From: an uncultured Anaerolineales bacterium
GTDB taxonomy: Bacteria; Chloroflexota; Anaerolineae; UBA4142
Assembly (NCBI GenBank): GCA_903825565.1
Contig: CAIKBD010000419.1
Location: forward strand, 1-51,344
Reading direction: 5' to 3'
Length of the DNA stretch: 51,344 nucleotides
A program made the position numbers and the translations under genes. Position 1 is the stretch's first letter. Each line of letters begins with the position of its first letter. Positions 1 through 8,147 of the stretch are shown here, in pieces. Below the pieces are notes generated by a model. That model saw nothing but the letters and a program-made list of their open reading frames with translations, was not told where the DNA came from and searched no databases.

Positions 1-71
1 AGCGACTTTTGAAAAGCCGTGGCCGTTGGGCGTGCGCGGCAAATTTTTGCGGGCGAGATGTTTTGACAAAC

Positions 72-93
72 CGGACGTTTTGACAAACGTCCG
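72..93 (-). terminator. Hairpin downstream of rimM
   Basis: A perfect 9-bp inverted repeat (CGGACGTTT / AAACGTCCG) with a TGAC loop lies just past the rimM stop codon. Read on the minus strand it is followed by a short T-containing stretch rather than a strong T-tract, so it is only a plausible end for the ffh-rpsP-khpA-rimM transcript. Nothing else is recognisable in bases 1-99. Confidence 0.4.
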
Positions 94-99
94 CCAATG

Positions 100-603
100 C
101 TATTCGAGTCCCGGCAACAACGCGACGAGCATTTCGCCGCGCGCGAGATCGATCTCTTTGACCACGTCGGGGATCGCGGGTAGCAACAACTCGCGTGCGC
201 CGTCGTTGACGACGTAGACATTGTTTGCGCCGGTTTCAAGCACTTCGGTGATCGTGCCGAGCGGCTCGCCGCTGAGCGTACTCACGCGCAAGCCGACGAG
301 TTGATAGAGGTAGACCTTGCCCGCCGGCAAGGGGACGGCATCGGCAAGCGCGACGTGCACGAGTTGATCGCGGTACGCGGCGACGGCTTCAGGCGTATCC
401 AGCCCGGCAAGTTTGAGCAACGCGGCGTTGCCGTGCAAGCGCGCGCGCTCAACCGAAAATGGTTTCGCGTCGTCTCCGAGATACACCGTGCGGAGCGACG
501 CGAAACGTTCGGGAAAGTCGGTCAGAATTTCAAGTTTCATCTCGCCGCGATAGCCCCAGGGTTTGAGCACGCGACCGATGATGAGATAACGCGGTGGTTC
601 CAT
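100..603 (-). CDS. rimM: Ribosome maturation factor RimM
   Basis: RimM assists maturation of the 30S head domain and binds ribosomal protein S19. The 167-residue product has the usual length and two-part build: an N-terminal RimM beta-barrel beginning YLIIGRVLKPWGYRGE (about residues 6-85) and a C-terminal PRC-barrel with VYLYQLVGL and the ANNVYVVND / LLLPAIPDVV segments (about 95-165). The start ATG opens MEPPRYLIIG. It is the last visible gene of a minus-strand translation cluster whose order matches the ffh-rpsP-khpA-rimM order common in bacteria. The usual next genes, trmD and rplS, do not follow inside the window. Cytoplasmic. Confidence 0.95.
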   Translation of the reverse strand: MEPPRYLIIGRVLKPWGYRGEMKLEILTDFPERFASLRTVYLGDDAKPFSVERARLHGNAALLKLAGLDTPEAVAAYRDQLVHVALADAVPLPAGKVYLYQLVGLRVSTLSGEPLGTITEVLETGANNVYVVNDGARELLLPAIPDVVKEIDLARGEMLVALLPGLE

Positions 604-627
604 AAGATAGTGTGAGGTGTGAAGATC

Positions 628-683
628 AAAGACAGTAGGATGAACACGGTAAACCGGGTTTACGCGTTCATCCTGCTGTCTTT
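628..683. repeat. Long imperfect hairpin between khpA and rimM
   Basis: The two 28-base halves (628-655 and 656-683) are nearly reverse complements, built around GACAGTAGGATGAAC and GTTCATCCTGCTGTC, with a few mismatches. On the minus strand it lies between khpA and rimM, so the mRNA would carry a strong stem there. It may protect or attenuate the transcript, or simply be a mobile palindrome of the kind seen elsewhere in the window. Confidence 0.7.
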
Positions 684-695
684 AACGTGCATCCG

Positions 696-929
696 TCAGA
701 CGATTTCCAACGCGGCGCGTTTGCCTTCGCGCATTGCGGCGATGCGGATGAGCGTGCGTAACGCGTTTGCGATGCGTCCGCTTTTGCCGATCACGCGGCC
801 CATATCTTCTTGCGCGACGTGCAACTCTAACGTGATCGCGCTGGAGGTTTCGACGACATTGACCTCGACCTGGTCCGGGTCTTCGACCAGATGCTTTGCG
901 ATGTACTCGACCAAGTTTTGCAGTTCCAC
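696..929 (-). CDS. khpA: KH-domain RNA-binding protein KhpA
   Basis: A 77-residue single KH-domain protein of the KhpA (YlqC) family, a small RNA chaperone that in other bacteria pairs with KhpB and affects cell division and sRNA function. The KH signature GRVIGKSGR is present, with the GxxG loop GKSG at residues 48-51. The start is GTG at 929, preceded by GGGAG on the minus strand; no better ATG exists. Its position between rpsP and rimM is the conserved one for this family, which makes the call firm despite the small size. Confidence 0.92.
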   Translation of the reverse strand: MELQNLVEYIAKHLVEDPDQVEVNVVETSSAITLELHVAQEDMGRVIGKSGRIANALRTLIRIAAMREGKRAALEIV

Positions 930-1001
930 AACAACTCCCGTTGAGCGATAGAGCGAGTGGTCAATCGGTCAACGCAGAATGACTCATTCAATAACCTAAT
1001 T

Positions 1002-1028
1002 GTCTGATTGCCTGATTACCTGATCGCC
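1002..1028. repeat. CTGATT-type short tandem repeat
   Basis: Three degenerate copies of an 8-base unit (TCTGATTG, CCTGATTA, CCTGATCG) lie in the 119-base gap between rpsP and khpA. They resemble the CTGATTA heptamers upstream of rpsP. No gene or RNA is visible in the gap. Confidence 0.55.
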
Positions 1029-1048
1029 CAATAAACCAATCCCGCGAA

Positions 1049-1366
1049 CTATGCCGCCGGTTTTTTCTCTTCTTCCGCTTTTGCCGATTTGGACTTGCGG
1101 GCGGTGTGCATCTTGACAAACTTGTCGCTGATGCCGGCGCGTTTCAGGATGGGTCCCAACGCATCGGTGGGGCGCGCGCCCACCCCGAGCCAATACTTGG
1201 TGCGTTCTTCGTTCATCACAACGGTAGGCGGTTCGGTGCGCGGATCGTAATGCCCGATTTTTTCGACGATGCGCCCGTCGCGTTTGCTGCGCTCTTCGGC
1301 GACGACGATGCGGTAGGTCGGTTGTTTTTTCGCGCCGTAGCGGGAAAGACGAATTTTGACTGACAC
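1049..1366 (-). CDS. rpsP: 30S ribosomal protein S16
   Basis: S16 is a small-subunit protein needed for 30S assembly. The 105-residue product starts SVKIRLSRYGAKKQPTYRIVV, the family hallmark, and continues with GRIVEKIGHYDP and a Lys/Ala/Glu-rich tail typical of the longer bacterial forms. Translation starts at GTG 1366, chosen because AAAGGAG lies six bases upstream on the minus strand. The gene sits between ffh and khpA in the same orientation, and a 146-base repeat-filled gap separates it from ffh. Confidence 0.96.
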   Translation of the reverse strand: MSVKIRLSRYGAKKQPTYRIVVAEERSKRDGRIVEKIGHYDPRTEPPTVVMNEERTKYWLGVGARPTDALGPILKRAGISDKFVKMHTARKSKSAKAEEEKKPAA

Positions 1367-1385
1367 GATAAGCTCCTTTGAGAAT

Positions 1386-1511
1386 TCAGTGACCCGTAGT
1401 CAGAAGTCAGTAGTCAGAAGCCAGTAGTCAGAAGTCAGAATTACCAAAAACCTGAATTCTGATTACTGATTACTGATTACTGACCACTGATTACTGACCA
1501 CTGACCACTGA
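1386..1511. repeat. Heptamer repeat array, inverted halves
   Basis: The whole ffh-rpsP gap is low-complexity. The left half holds GTCAGAA / TAGTCAG units, the right half tandem CTGATTA and CTGACCA heptamers, roughly the reverse complement of the left. The transcript would fold into a long imperfect hairpin between ffh and rpsP. The same 7-base period is seen at several other sites in the window. Confidence 0.8.
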
Positions 1512-1512
1512 C

Positions 1513-2847
1513 TTAGATTCCTAACCCCGGAATGCCGGGGAACATGCCGCGCGTTTTGCCGCTTTTGATTTGCTGCATCATGCGCTGCATTTGTTTGAAT
1601 TGACTCATTAACTGGTTGACTTCTTGCACCGAAGTCCCGCTCCCCAGGGCGATCCGTTTGCGGCGCGAGCCGTTGAGGACTTCGGGGAATTGTCGCTCCT
1701 GCCGCGTCATCGAGTTGATGATCGCCTCGATCCGTTTCATCTGTTGATCGGTCACATCGGCGGGCAATTCTTTGGAAATTTGATTCAGCCCGGGCACCAT
1801 TCCCAGCAGTTGCGAGAGCGGGCCCATTTTCTTGATCGCCTGCAATTGCTCCAAGAAATCCTCAAAGTTGAATTGCGCCTTGAGGAGTTTCTCCGCCGCT
1901 TTTTGTGCTTGCTCTTGGTTGATGGTCTCTTGCGCTTTTTCGATGAGCGTGAGGACATCGCCCATGCCAAGAATGCGCGACGCGAGCCGATCCGGGAAGA
2001 AGGGTTCCAGGGCGTCCGTCTTTTCGCCGGTGCCCAGATACTTGATCGGGACGCCGGTGACGGAACGCACGGAAAGTGCCGCGCCGCCGCGCGCATCGCC
2101 ATCAACCTTCGTGAGGATGAGTCCGGTTAATCCGACGCGCTTGTGAAATTCGTCTGCGACGCGCACTGCTTCTTGCCCGGTCATGGCGTCTACCACAAGG
2201 AGGACTTCTTGCGGGTGCGTCTTTTGCTTGACCTCTTCGAGTTCGCGCATCAAGTCGTCGTCAATGTGCAGACGACCGGCGGTGTCGAGCAGAACGACGC
2301 TATACGCGCCGTCGCTTGCCCGCTTGACCGCGTTCGCGCAAATTGTGGGCGGGGGAACGGTATTCGGTTCTGAATGAACGGGGATATCTATTTGTTTGCC
2401 GAGCGTTTGCAATTGTTGGATCGCCGCTGGGCGGCGCGTGTCCGCCGCAACAAGCAATGGTTTTTGCTGGTGCTTGCGAAGTTGCAGCGCCAGTTTGGCG
2501 GCGGCAGTTGTTTTGCCTGCGCCTTGCAAACCGATCAGCATCACAACGTGGGGCGGCTCGCCGGAGAGATCGATCTTGGCGGGTTCGCCCAGCGTCGCGA
2601 TCAATTCGTCGTTGACGATCTTGATCACCGTTTGCGCGGGCGAGAGCGAGCGCATCACTTCTTCGCCAACGGCGCGAACGCGCACGCGCGCGAGCAAGTC
2701 TTTGACGACTTTGAAATTTACGTCCGCTTCGAGCAAAGCGAGACGCACCTCGCGCAATGCCGCGTCTACGTCGGCTTCGGATAATTTGCCTTTGCCGCTC
2801 AATTTCTTGAAAACGGCGTTGAGTTTGTCGGTTAGAGTATCAAACAC
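1513..2847 (-). CDS. ffh: Signal recognition particle protein Ffh (SRP54)
   Basis: Ffh binds 4.5S/SRP RNA and signal sequences and, with FtsY, targets ribosomes to the membrane in a GTP-dependent way. The 444-residue product has the three expected domains: a helical N domain (1-90), a Ras-like GTPase G domain with P-loop GLQGAGKTT (106-114), DTAGR and TKVDGDARGG, and a methionine-rich M domain ending in repeated QMQRMMQQ segments. The start is GTG at 2847; no clear Shine-Dalgarno is visible. Only 11 bases separate it from the upstream oxidoreductase gene, so read-through from the sugar operon is possible. The order ffh-rpsP-khpA-rimM is the common bacterial one. Confidence 0.97.
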   Translation of the reverse strand: MFDTLTDKLNAVFKKLSGKGKLSEADVDAALREVRLALLEADVNFKVVKDLLARVRVRAVGEEVMRSLSPAQTVIKIVNDELIATLGEPAKIDLSGEPPHVVMLIGLQGAGKTTAAAKLALQLRKHQQKPLLVAADTRRPAAIQQLQTLGKQIDIPVHSEPNTVPPPTICANAVKRASDGAYSVVLLDTAGRLHIDDDLMRELEEVKQKTHPQEVLLVVDAMTGQEAVRVADEFHKRVGLTGLILTKVDGDARGGAALSVRSVTGVPIKYLGTGEKTDALEPFFPDRLASRILGMGDVLTLIEKAQETINQEQAQKAAEKLLKAQFNFEDFLEQLQAIKKMGPLSQLLGMVPGLNQISKELPADVTDQQMKRIEAIINSMTRQERQFPEVLNGSRRKRIALGSGTSVQEVNQLMSQFKQMQRMMQQIKSGKTRGMFPGIPGLGI

Positions 2848-2858
2848 AGGGCGCTATT

Positions 2859-3881
2859 TTAATGGAAAAGCGCGTTTTGGTCAAACGCCACGGGCACACG
2901 CGCGCCGGTTTCACTCGATTGATACGCCGCTTGAATCACGCGCCATGCGGCAACGGCTTGCTCGCCGGGCAAGGGGGATGTTTCGCCGCGCAACAAGCGT
3001 GGCACGAGCGCGGCAATCAGATCGCTGTGCACGACGCCGGCGCGGGTGAACTGGAGATTTTCCGGTTCGTGTCCGTGCCGATGTAAAAGCAATCGCCCGT
3101 GCCACAAGGAACTGGCGTAGAGCCGCCCCGCCGTGCCCAAAATATCGAACTCGTTTGTGGCGATGGGTACGCGGCGCGTACTCGTCAGCGAGACGAGCGC
3201 GCCGTTGGTCACGCGCATTTGCACGATGGTCGTGTCGTCCGTTTCCCAGCCGCTAAATTTGGAGGATGCGAACGCCATCACTTCGGTGACTTCGCCGAGC
3301 AAATAGCGAATCAGATCGATCCAGTGCGCGCCGGAATTGGCGAGCGCATCGCCGCCGGATTTGGCGCGCGCGGTGAGCCACGCGCGTTCGCCGTCGCCGG
3401 TGAACAGATCCGAAAGTTGCGTGCGCGCTGTGACGACCTCGCCGATTGCGCCGTCGCGGACGAGTTGCAACATGGTTTGGGTGATCGCCCAAAAGCGGCG
3501 ATAGTACGCAACGGTGAGCGATACGCCGTTCGCGCGGCACACCTCCACACATGCCTGCGCCTGCGCGGTGTTCACGCCGACCGGTTTTTCGCACAAGATC
3601 GGCTTGTGCGCGCACGCGGCAAGCGCGACATGCTCCGGGTGCAAGTAATGTGGCGACGCGATGTACACCGCGTTGACCTCGGGATCGTTGACCAGGGACG
3701 CCGCATCGGTGTACCAGCGTGGCGCGCCGTGGCGTTGCGCTACATCCTGCGCCTTGTCCGCGCTGGTTCGCATCACGGCAATCAGTTGCGAATTCGGCGT
3801 TTGGTACAGCGCGGGACCGCTTTTGTGTTCAAACACATTGCCCGCGCCAATCACGCCCCACCGAATTGTTTGATCGATCAT
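2859..3881 (-). CDS. Gfo/Idh/MocA-family oxidoreductase (first copy)
   Basis: A 340-residue NAD(P)-dependent oxidoreductase of the Gfo/Idh/MocA family, whose members oxidise or reduce sugars, inositols and sugar acids. An N-terminal Rossmann fold shows GVIGAGNV (residues 9-16), and the hallmark CEKPVG motif carries the catalytic lysine. The C-terminal alpha/beta dehydrogenase domain follows. AGAGGAA precedes the ATG at 3881. It is the third gene of a minus-strand arm after the UroD-like and alcohol dehydrogenase genes. A second, dissimilar family member lies at 7034-8032. The exact substrate cannot be read from the sequence. Confidence 0.88.
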   Translation of the reverse strand: MIDQTIRWGVIGAGNVFEHKSGPALYQTPNSQLIAVMRTSADKAQDVAQRHGAPRWYTDAASLVNDPEVNAVYIASPHYLHPEHVALAACAHKPILCEKPVGVNTAQAQACVEVCRANGVSLTVAYYRRFWAITQTMLQLVRDGAIGEVVTARTQLSDLFTGDGERAWLTARAKSGGDALANSGAHWIDLIRYLLGEVTEVMAFASSKFSGWETDDTTIVQMRVTNGALVSLTSTRRVPIATNEFDILGTAGRLYASSLWHGRLLLHRHGHEPENLQFTRAGVVHSDLIAALVPRLLRGETSPLPGEQAVAAWRVIQAAYQSSETGARVPVAFDQNALFH

Positions 3882-3913
3882 ACATTCCTCTTGGAAATGG
3901 GATGCGTGAAATG

Positions 3914-3946
3914 CACTACGTAATACGTATTGCGTATTGTGTAGTG
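3914..3946. repeat. Heptamer palindrome between dehydrogenase genes
   Basis: CACTACGTAATACG and CGTATTGTGTAGTG (14 bases each, 12 pairing) flank a 5-base spacer. The core is made of CGTAATA / CGTATTG heptamers. It fills the gap between the alcohol dehydrogenase and the first Gfo/Idh/MocA gene. Confidence 0.65.
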
Positions 3947-3964
3947 CGCCTCACACTTTTTGGG

Positions 3965-5017
3965 CTATGCCTGTTGCACGTCGAGCACGATCTTGATCGT
4001 GCGTGCGTCTTCGCGGTCTACTTGCGCGAACGCGGCGGTAATATCGCGGAGCGGCAATTCGTGCGTGACGTGTAATTCGGGATGGAGCAAGCCCTTTGCC
4101 ATTAACCGGATCGCGCGCGGAAATTCGCCGAGCGTGACGCGCGACGCGATCAGTTCCGCTTCTTTGAGCACGAGCGTTTTGAAATGCACCGGCGAAAGTT
4201 GTTTGCCCAAGCCGCACGTCACGATGCGCCCAGCGGTGCGGATCATTTTTACCGCTTGCTGGAGCGGCGCTTCACCGCCTGCCGCTTCGTGGTAATGCCC
4301 AACACATTCGATCACGCAATCCACGCCTTCGCCGTGCGTGATCTCCATCACGCGTGCGACCGGATCTTCGTGCTCGAGGTTGATCGCATAGTCCGCGCCG
4401 AGTTTGCGCGCGGTGTCGAGGCGGAATGGTTGCACGTCCGTGACAATCGTCAAACCTGGGTTGGCGCTGTGGCACAGCACGTCGAGTACGGAAAGACCCA
4501 GTTTGCCCGCGCCGAGAATGACGACGGATTCGCCCGGTTGCACTTTGCCGCGCAAAAGCACGTGGCATCCTAGCCCAAACATTTCGACCATCGGCGCGAA
4601 TTTCATCGGCACGCTGTCGTGCAATGGAAAGACGTGGCTCGCGGGCGCGGCGACGTACTGCCCAAAGCCGCCGTCGAGATCCACGCCAAGCAACTTGAGC
4701 GTGCGGCACGCGTTGATGTGCCCGGTGAGACACGCGGGACAACTGTGGCACGAGATGATCGGATCCACGACGACGCGGTCGCCTTTTTTGAATTGCGTGA
4801 CCGCTGCGCCGACCTCTTCAATGACGCCGCCGAATTCGTGACCCTGGATCGCGGGGAACGCGACGCGCGCGTGAAACTCGCCGCGATAAATGTGCAAGTC
4901 GGTGCCGCAAATGCCGGCGGACAAGTTCTTCACCAGTACCTCGTCCGGTTTGATCTGCGGATCGGGCGCGACGCCCACGCGGATATCCTTGTCGTTGTAA
5001 AGAATGCCTGCTTTCAT
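3965..5017 (-). CDS. Zinc-dependent alcohol/polyol dehydrogenase (MDR)
   Basis: A 350-residue medium-chain dehydrogenase of the sorbitol/threonine dehydrogenase type, expected to oxidise a secondary alcohol of a polyol or sugar with NAD(P). Catalytic zinc ligands are visible as C37 in AGICGTDLH and H60-E61 in GHEFGG. The structural zinc lobe is CHSCPACLTGHINAC, and the nucleotide site is VVILGAGKLG. The start at 5017 (MKAGILYNDK) is preferred over an upstream in-frame codon at 5062 because CAGGAGAG lies seven bases before it. It lies between the UroD-like gene upstream and the Gfo/Idh/MocA gene downstream on the same strand. Confidence 0.9.
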   Translation of the reverse strand: MKAGILYNDKDIRVGVAPDPQIKPDEVLVKNLSAGICGTDLHIYRGEFHARVAFPAIQGHEFGGVIEEVGAAVTQFKKGDRVVVDPIISCHSCPACLTGHINACRTLKLLGVDLDGGFGQYVAAPASHVFPLHDSVPMKFAPMVEMFGLGCHVLLRGKVQPGESVVILGAGKLGLSVLDVLCHSANPGLTIVTDVQPFRLDTARKLGADYAINLEHEDPVARVMEITHGEGVDCVIECVGHYHEAAGGEAPLQQAVKMIRTAGRIVTCGLGKQLSPVHFKTLVLKEAELIASRVTLGEFPRAIRLMAKGLLHPELHVTHELPLRDITAAFAQVDREDARTIKIVLDVQQA

Positions 5018-5068
5018 GTTTTTGCTCTCCTGAAAATATGGGGCAAATTTAGAAATGCCCATTGTTTG

Positions 5069-6091
5069 CTAGTTCCAGTAATTGATCGCCAAGCCGCCCG
5101 GTTCGAGTGCGGTTTGAAATTCGCGCAATTCGTTCGCGCTCAGTTCACCCCACAACACAATCGTCTTGTCGTGCGCCTGAAGCGTGCGACACGTTGCCAG
5201 GATCGTGTCTTTTTCCCAGACGCCGGTCTCGCGGTCGAGATGAATTTCGACGCCGCGCAATTCTGGAATCGTGACGAGCGATTGGACGTGGCGCAGACCG
5301 GTCGCGTGCGTGTGTACAATCGAGTATGGAAACGCGCTCAACACTTGGCGGTCGGCGTCCAAGAACTGGTCGGCGTACATCTTGACCGCGAACAAACTTG
5401 ACGCGTCAATCTGATAATCGATCACCGGTGCGGGCGCATACACGCGCCATGCCGATACATAGCCGTCTTGCCAGCGCGGGCGCAAGGCGATGCCGCGCCG
5501 CGCGACGGCAACCCAAGTTTGGGCGAATTTGTGCGCCAGCGTGCGGAGCGCGTCGGGCGCATCGTACACGGCGGTGCAGAGTTGCGCTTCGCCAAAATAC
5601 GCGGCGAGCATATCCACGACGCCGCGCATGTGCCACTGCCGCACGGCAAGTTGCGCGTGCGCGGCTTGTGTAGCGCGCGCGAGCACGCGTTCCATCACCG
5701 CGAACCATTCCGAGTCGAGCGCGGCGTCCACCGTAAAATTTTGCGCGGCTTGGCGCAGGTCAATGCCTGGACTTTTTGCCACACAGCCATACGCCGACGT
5801 GTAAATCGGGCAACCGATTACCGCTTCCATCCACGCGGTGGGAAACACATTCCCGACCGATTCGATCAGATCATCCTGCGCCCAATTGGGCAGCGGGCGA
5901 TCCAAACCCAGCAAGCGCTCCACGTCCACATCGTTCGGCGTGATCGCGGTAGGTTCGGTCACTTGGCGGTCGCGCAGTGGGTAGGGCGTGCCGCCCCAAT
6001 ACGGTTGCGCCATTTTGGAGACGAGCGCGGCGGAGTTGGCGCGTTGCCAAAAGGCGCGGTGCTGATCCAACAGCGAGGAGGGGGTAGACAT
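5069..6091 (-). CDS. Uroporphyrinogen decarboxylase-like (URO-D fold) protein
   Basis: A 340-residue protein that fits the URO-D superfamily, which holds true uroporphyrinogen decarboxylases and many corrinoid or unknown-function methyltransferase-like proteins. The C-terminal half has the barrel-like pattern VHTHATGLRHVQSLVTI, and VWEKDTILATC followed by IVLWGEL near the end. It lacks the N-terminal Arg-rich PVWxMRQAGR motif of heme-pathway HemE, so a role in heme synthesis is unlikely. Family members of this divergent kind often sit in sugar-catabolic clusters with dehydrogenases, as here; their reaction is unknown. AAGGAG precedes the ATG. It is the first gene of the minus-strand arm. Confidence 0.65.
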   Translation of the reverse strand: MSTPSSLLDQHRAFWQRANSAALVSKMAQPYWGGTPYPLRDRQVTEPTAITPNDVDVERLLGLDRPLPNWAQDDLIESVGNVFPTAWMEAVIGCPIYTSAYGCVAKSPGIDLRQAAQNFTVDAALDSEWFAVMERVLARATQAAHAQLAVRQWHMRGVVDMLAAYFGEAQLCTAVYDAPDALRTLAHKFAQTWVAVARRGIALRPRWQDGYVSAWRVYAPAPVIDYQIDASSLFAVKMYADQFLDADRQVLSAFPYSIVHTHATGLRHVQSLVTIPELRGVEIHLDRETGVWEKDTILATCRTLQAHDKTIVLWGELSANELREFQTALEPGGLAINYWN

Positions 6092-6135
6092 TGGCGGTTG
6101 CTCCTTATGCGGCGGGAGTGTGCGCGGTTCCCAGT

Positions 6136-6163
6136 TTGCCAGAATTGCCGATTCGGTGATAAT
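6136..6163 (+). promoter_or_regulatory. Candidate sigma-70 promoter for the SDR arm
   Basis: TTGCCA (6136-6141) and GATAAT (6158-6163) are separated by 16 bases and point to the short-chain dehydrogenase gene at 6228. It overlaps the region of the divergent promoter at 6176-6204, so one regulator could control both arms. Confidence 0.45.
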
Positions 6164-6175
6164 TCGACGCGGCGT

Positions 6176-6204
6176 AGCATACTACGATTTTTCTTTTTTG
6201 CCAA
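6176..6204 (-). promoter_or_regulatory. Candidate sigma-70 promoter for the UroD-ADH-Gfo arm
   Basis: On the minus strand TTGGCA (6204-6199) is followed after exactly 17 bases by TATGCT (6181-6176), leading to the UroD-like gene at 6091. The spacer is A-rich. Confidence 0.45.
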
Positions 6205-6227
6205 CTCGATCCGCGTAGAGGATAGAA

Positions 6228-7040
6228 ATGACCCAGCCCACGATTCAACAGTTATTCGATCTCACCGATCAGGTCGCGCTCGTCACCGGCGGCGCGCGCA
6301 ACCTGGGTTTTGACATGGCGCTCGCGCTCGCGCAAGCCGGCGCGCACGTTGCGCTCACGAGCCGCACGCTTGCGGACGCGCAGGCGTCCGCGCAAAAAAT
6401 TGCGACGGCGACCGGACGCCGCGCGGTCGGGTTTGCCTGCGACGTGCGCGCCGAAGCCGCCGTTGCCCAGTTGGTGCGTGACGTGCTTGCCGAATTCGGG
6501 CGGATTGATATTTTGGTGAACAATGCCGGCAACGTCGTCAGCACGCCGGCGAACAAGCCGGTCGAGCGGCGTCCGCTCGACGAGTGGAATTTTACGCTCG
6601 CGGTGAATCTCACCGGCACGTTCCTGTGTACCAAGCATGCCGTCGCGCAAGCGATGCAACCCGCGCGGCGCGGCGCGATCATCAATCTGGGATCGGTCGC
6701 GGGGATGGTCGGCAAGGATCATCGCGTTTATCGCGGGACGCCGATGGGCGGCGTGACGCCGGATTACGCGGCGGCAAAGGGCGGCGTGATCAACCTCACA
6801 CGCGAATTGGCGTGCTGGCTCGCGCAGTACAACATCCGCGTCAATTGTATCAGCCCCGGCGGATTTTGGCGCGGGCACAGCGACACCTTCACGGAGCAGT
6901 ACGCGTACCTCGTGCCGCTGGGACGCATGGGGCAGGACGGCAAAGAGATCAAGGGCGCGGTTGTGTTTCTCGCATCCGAAGCGGCGTCGTACATCACCGG
7001 GATCAATTTGCCGGTGGACGGAGGGATGACGGCATGGTAG
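6228..7040 (+). CDS. Short-chain dehydrogenase/reductase (gluconate 5-dehydrogenase-like)
   Basis: A 270-residue classical SDR. It has the cofactor motif TGGARNLG near residues 20-27, the NNAGN motif, a catalytic serine in NLGSVAGM, and the YxxxK pair in PDYAAAKGG, followed by the C-terminal VDGGMTAW ending. Overall it looks like 2-deoxy-D-gluconate 3-dehydrogenase or gluconate 5-dehydrogenase, so an NAD(P)-linked sugar acid or polyol oxidation is likely; the substrate is inferred only. The ATG is preceded by AGAGGATAGAA. Its stop overlaps the start of the next oxidoreductase by seven bases, which indicates translational coupling. Confidence 0.88.
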   Translation: MTQPTIQQLFDLTDQVALVTGGARNLGFDMALALAQAGAHVALTSRTLADAQASAQKIATATGRRAVGFACDVRAEAAVAQLVRDVLAEFGRIDILVNNAGNVVSTPANKPVERRPLDEWNFTLAVNLTGTFLCTKHAVAQAMQPARRGAIINLGSVAGMVGKDHRVYRGTPMGGVTPDYAAAKGGVINLTRELACWLAQYNIRVNCISPGGFWRGHSDTFTEQYAYLVPLGRMGQDGKEIKGAVVFLASEAASYITGINLPVDGGMTAW

Positions 7041-8032
7041 ATCAACAAAATGCAAAGAGTCTTGACGACCCTGCGGGTTTGAGCGTGCTCATCGTCGGGT
7101 GCGGCAGCATTGGCAAGCGGCACGCACGCGTGTTGACGCAACTCGGTGTGCGCGATCTGCGTGTGTGCGATCCGGTTGCGGCGCAATGCGAAACCTTGCG
7201 CGCCGAAGTGGGCGCGGCGAAAGTGTACGATTCGTTGCAAGCCGGCTTGCGCGATCAGCCGGCGTGCGTGTTCATTTGCACGCCGCCCTGGTTGCACGTG
7301 CCGCAAGCGATGCAAGCGATTCGCGCCGGCGCGCACGTCTTTTCCGAAAAGCCGCTTTCCGATTCGCTGGCGGGCGTGGACGCGTTGATTGCGCTTGCCG
7401 AAAACGCGAAACGCCAAGTGATGGTCGGCTTGTGCTTTCGCTATCACGATGGCTTGGCGAAGGCGAAACAGTTCGTCGCGCAAGATCGCATCGGGCGCGT
7501 GGTGGCGGTGCGTGCGCTCGTGGGCGAGCATTTGCCGGACGTGCGCCCGGATTATCGCACGTTGTTTTCAGCGCAAAAAACCGGCGCGTTCGATTTGATG
7601 CACGACATTGATCTCGCGCTCTGGTTCGCCGACCAAAGCGTGACCCAAGTGCATTCGGTGTTTGGATCGTTCAGCGACATTGGGATCGCCGCGCCGGACA
7701 TTGTGGAAATCTTGATCGCGTTTGCCGACCGGTGCGTGGCGACGGTGCATCTCGATTTTTTCCAACGTCCGCGTCGGCGGCAGATCGAAATCATCGGCAC
7801 GCGCGGCGTCGTCCTCGTCGAGTTTGCGCGCTGGGAGCAGTGTACCGTTTCGCTGTTTGAAGCGGCGCGCGGCGAGTGGGTTCACGAAACGTTGGCGACC
7901 GCGCGCGACGATATGTTCCGGGCGGAGGACCGCGAATTTTTGCGCGCGGTGGCGAGCGGCGCGCCGGTGACGAGTACGGTTGCGGAGGCGCGCAAGTCGC
8001 TGGAGGTGGTGCTCGCGGCGCAAAACCTTTGA
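7034..8032 (+). CDS. Gfo/Idh/MocA-family oxidoreductase (second copy)
   Basis: A 332-residue NAD(P)-dependent oxidoreductase. The Rossmann motif IVGCGSIGKRHA lies near the N-terminus and FSEKPLSDS carries the catalytic lysine region. FDLMHDIDLALW contains the conserved His/Asp pattern of the family's C-terminal domain. The frame is open far upstream, but the ATG at 7034 (MVDQQNAKSL) is the sensible start because the family's first strand begins shortly after it and it overlaps the SDR stop codon. It differs clearly from the copy at 2859-3881, so the two probably act on different intermediates of the same pathway. Confidence 0.88.
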   Translation: MVDQQNAKSLDDPAGLSVLIVGCGSIGKRHARVLTQLGVRDLRVCDPVAAQCETLRAEVGAAKVYDSLQAGLRDQPACVFICTPPWLHVPQAMQAIRAGAHVFSEKPLSDSLAGVDALIALAENAKRQVMVGLCFRYHDGLAKAKQFVAQDRIGRVVAVRALVGEHLPDVRPDYRTLFSAQKTGAFDLMHDIDLALWFADQSVTQVHSVFGSFSDIGIAAPDIVEILIAFADRCVATVHLDFFQRPRRRQIEIIGTRGVVLVEFARWEQCTVSLFEAARGEWVHETLATARDDMFRAEDREFLRAVASGAPVTSTVAEARKSLEVVLAAQNL

Positions 8033-8057
8033 CAACCGACTACAGTTGTGCTATATT
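8029..8057 (+). promoter_or_regulatory. Strong sigma-70-type promoter before iclR-type gene
   Basis: TTGACA (8029-8034) overlaps the stop codon of the preceding gene and is followed after 17 bases by TATATT (8052-8057). Transcription would begin near 8064, about 84 bases before the regulator start at 8148. Confidence 0.7.
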
Positions 8058-8147
8058 CTCTAACAGAGTTCGATAATTTCGTAAAGCAATGTCGCTGTGC
8101 CGTTTGTTCGAACGAGGCAAGATTTTATCGAGGAAATTTCCCCTGCT

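Noticed and set aside
1386-1511. Possible CRISPR array between ffh and rpsP.
   Set aside because: Units are 7 bases long and degenerate, without spacer-repeat alternation, and no cas genes are in the window.
2859-8032. A myo-inositol catabolic operon (iol genes).
   Set aside because: Two Gfo/Idh/MocA enzymes and an IclR regulator fit, but no iolB, iolC, iolD or iolE homologue is present, so the substrate is left open.
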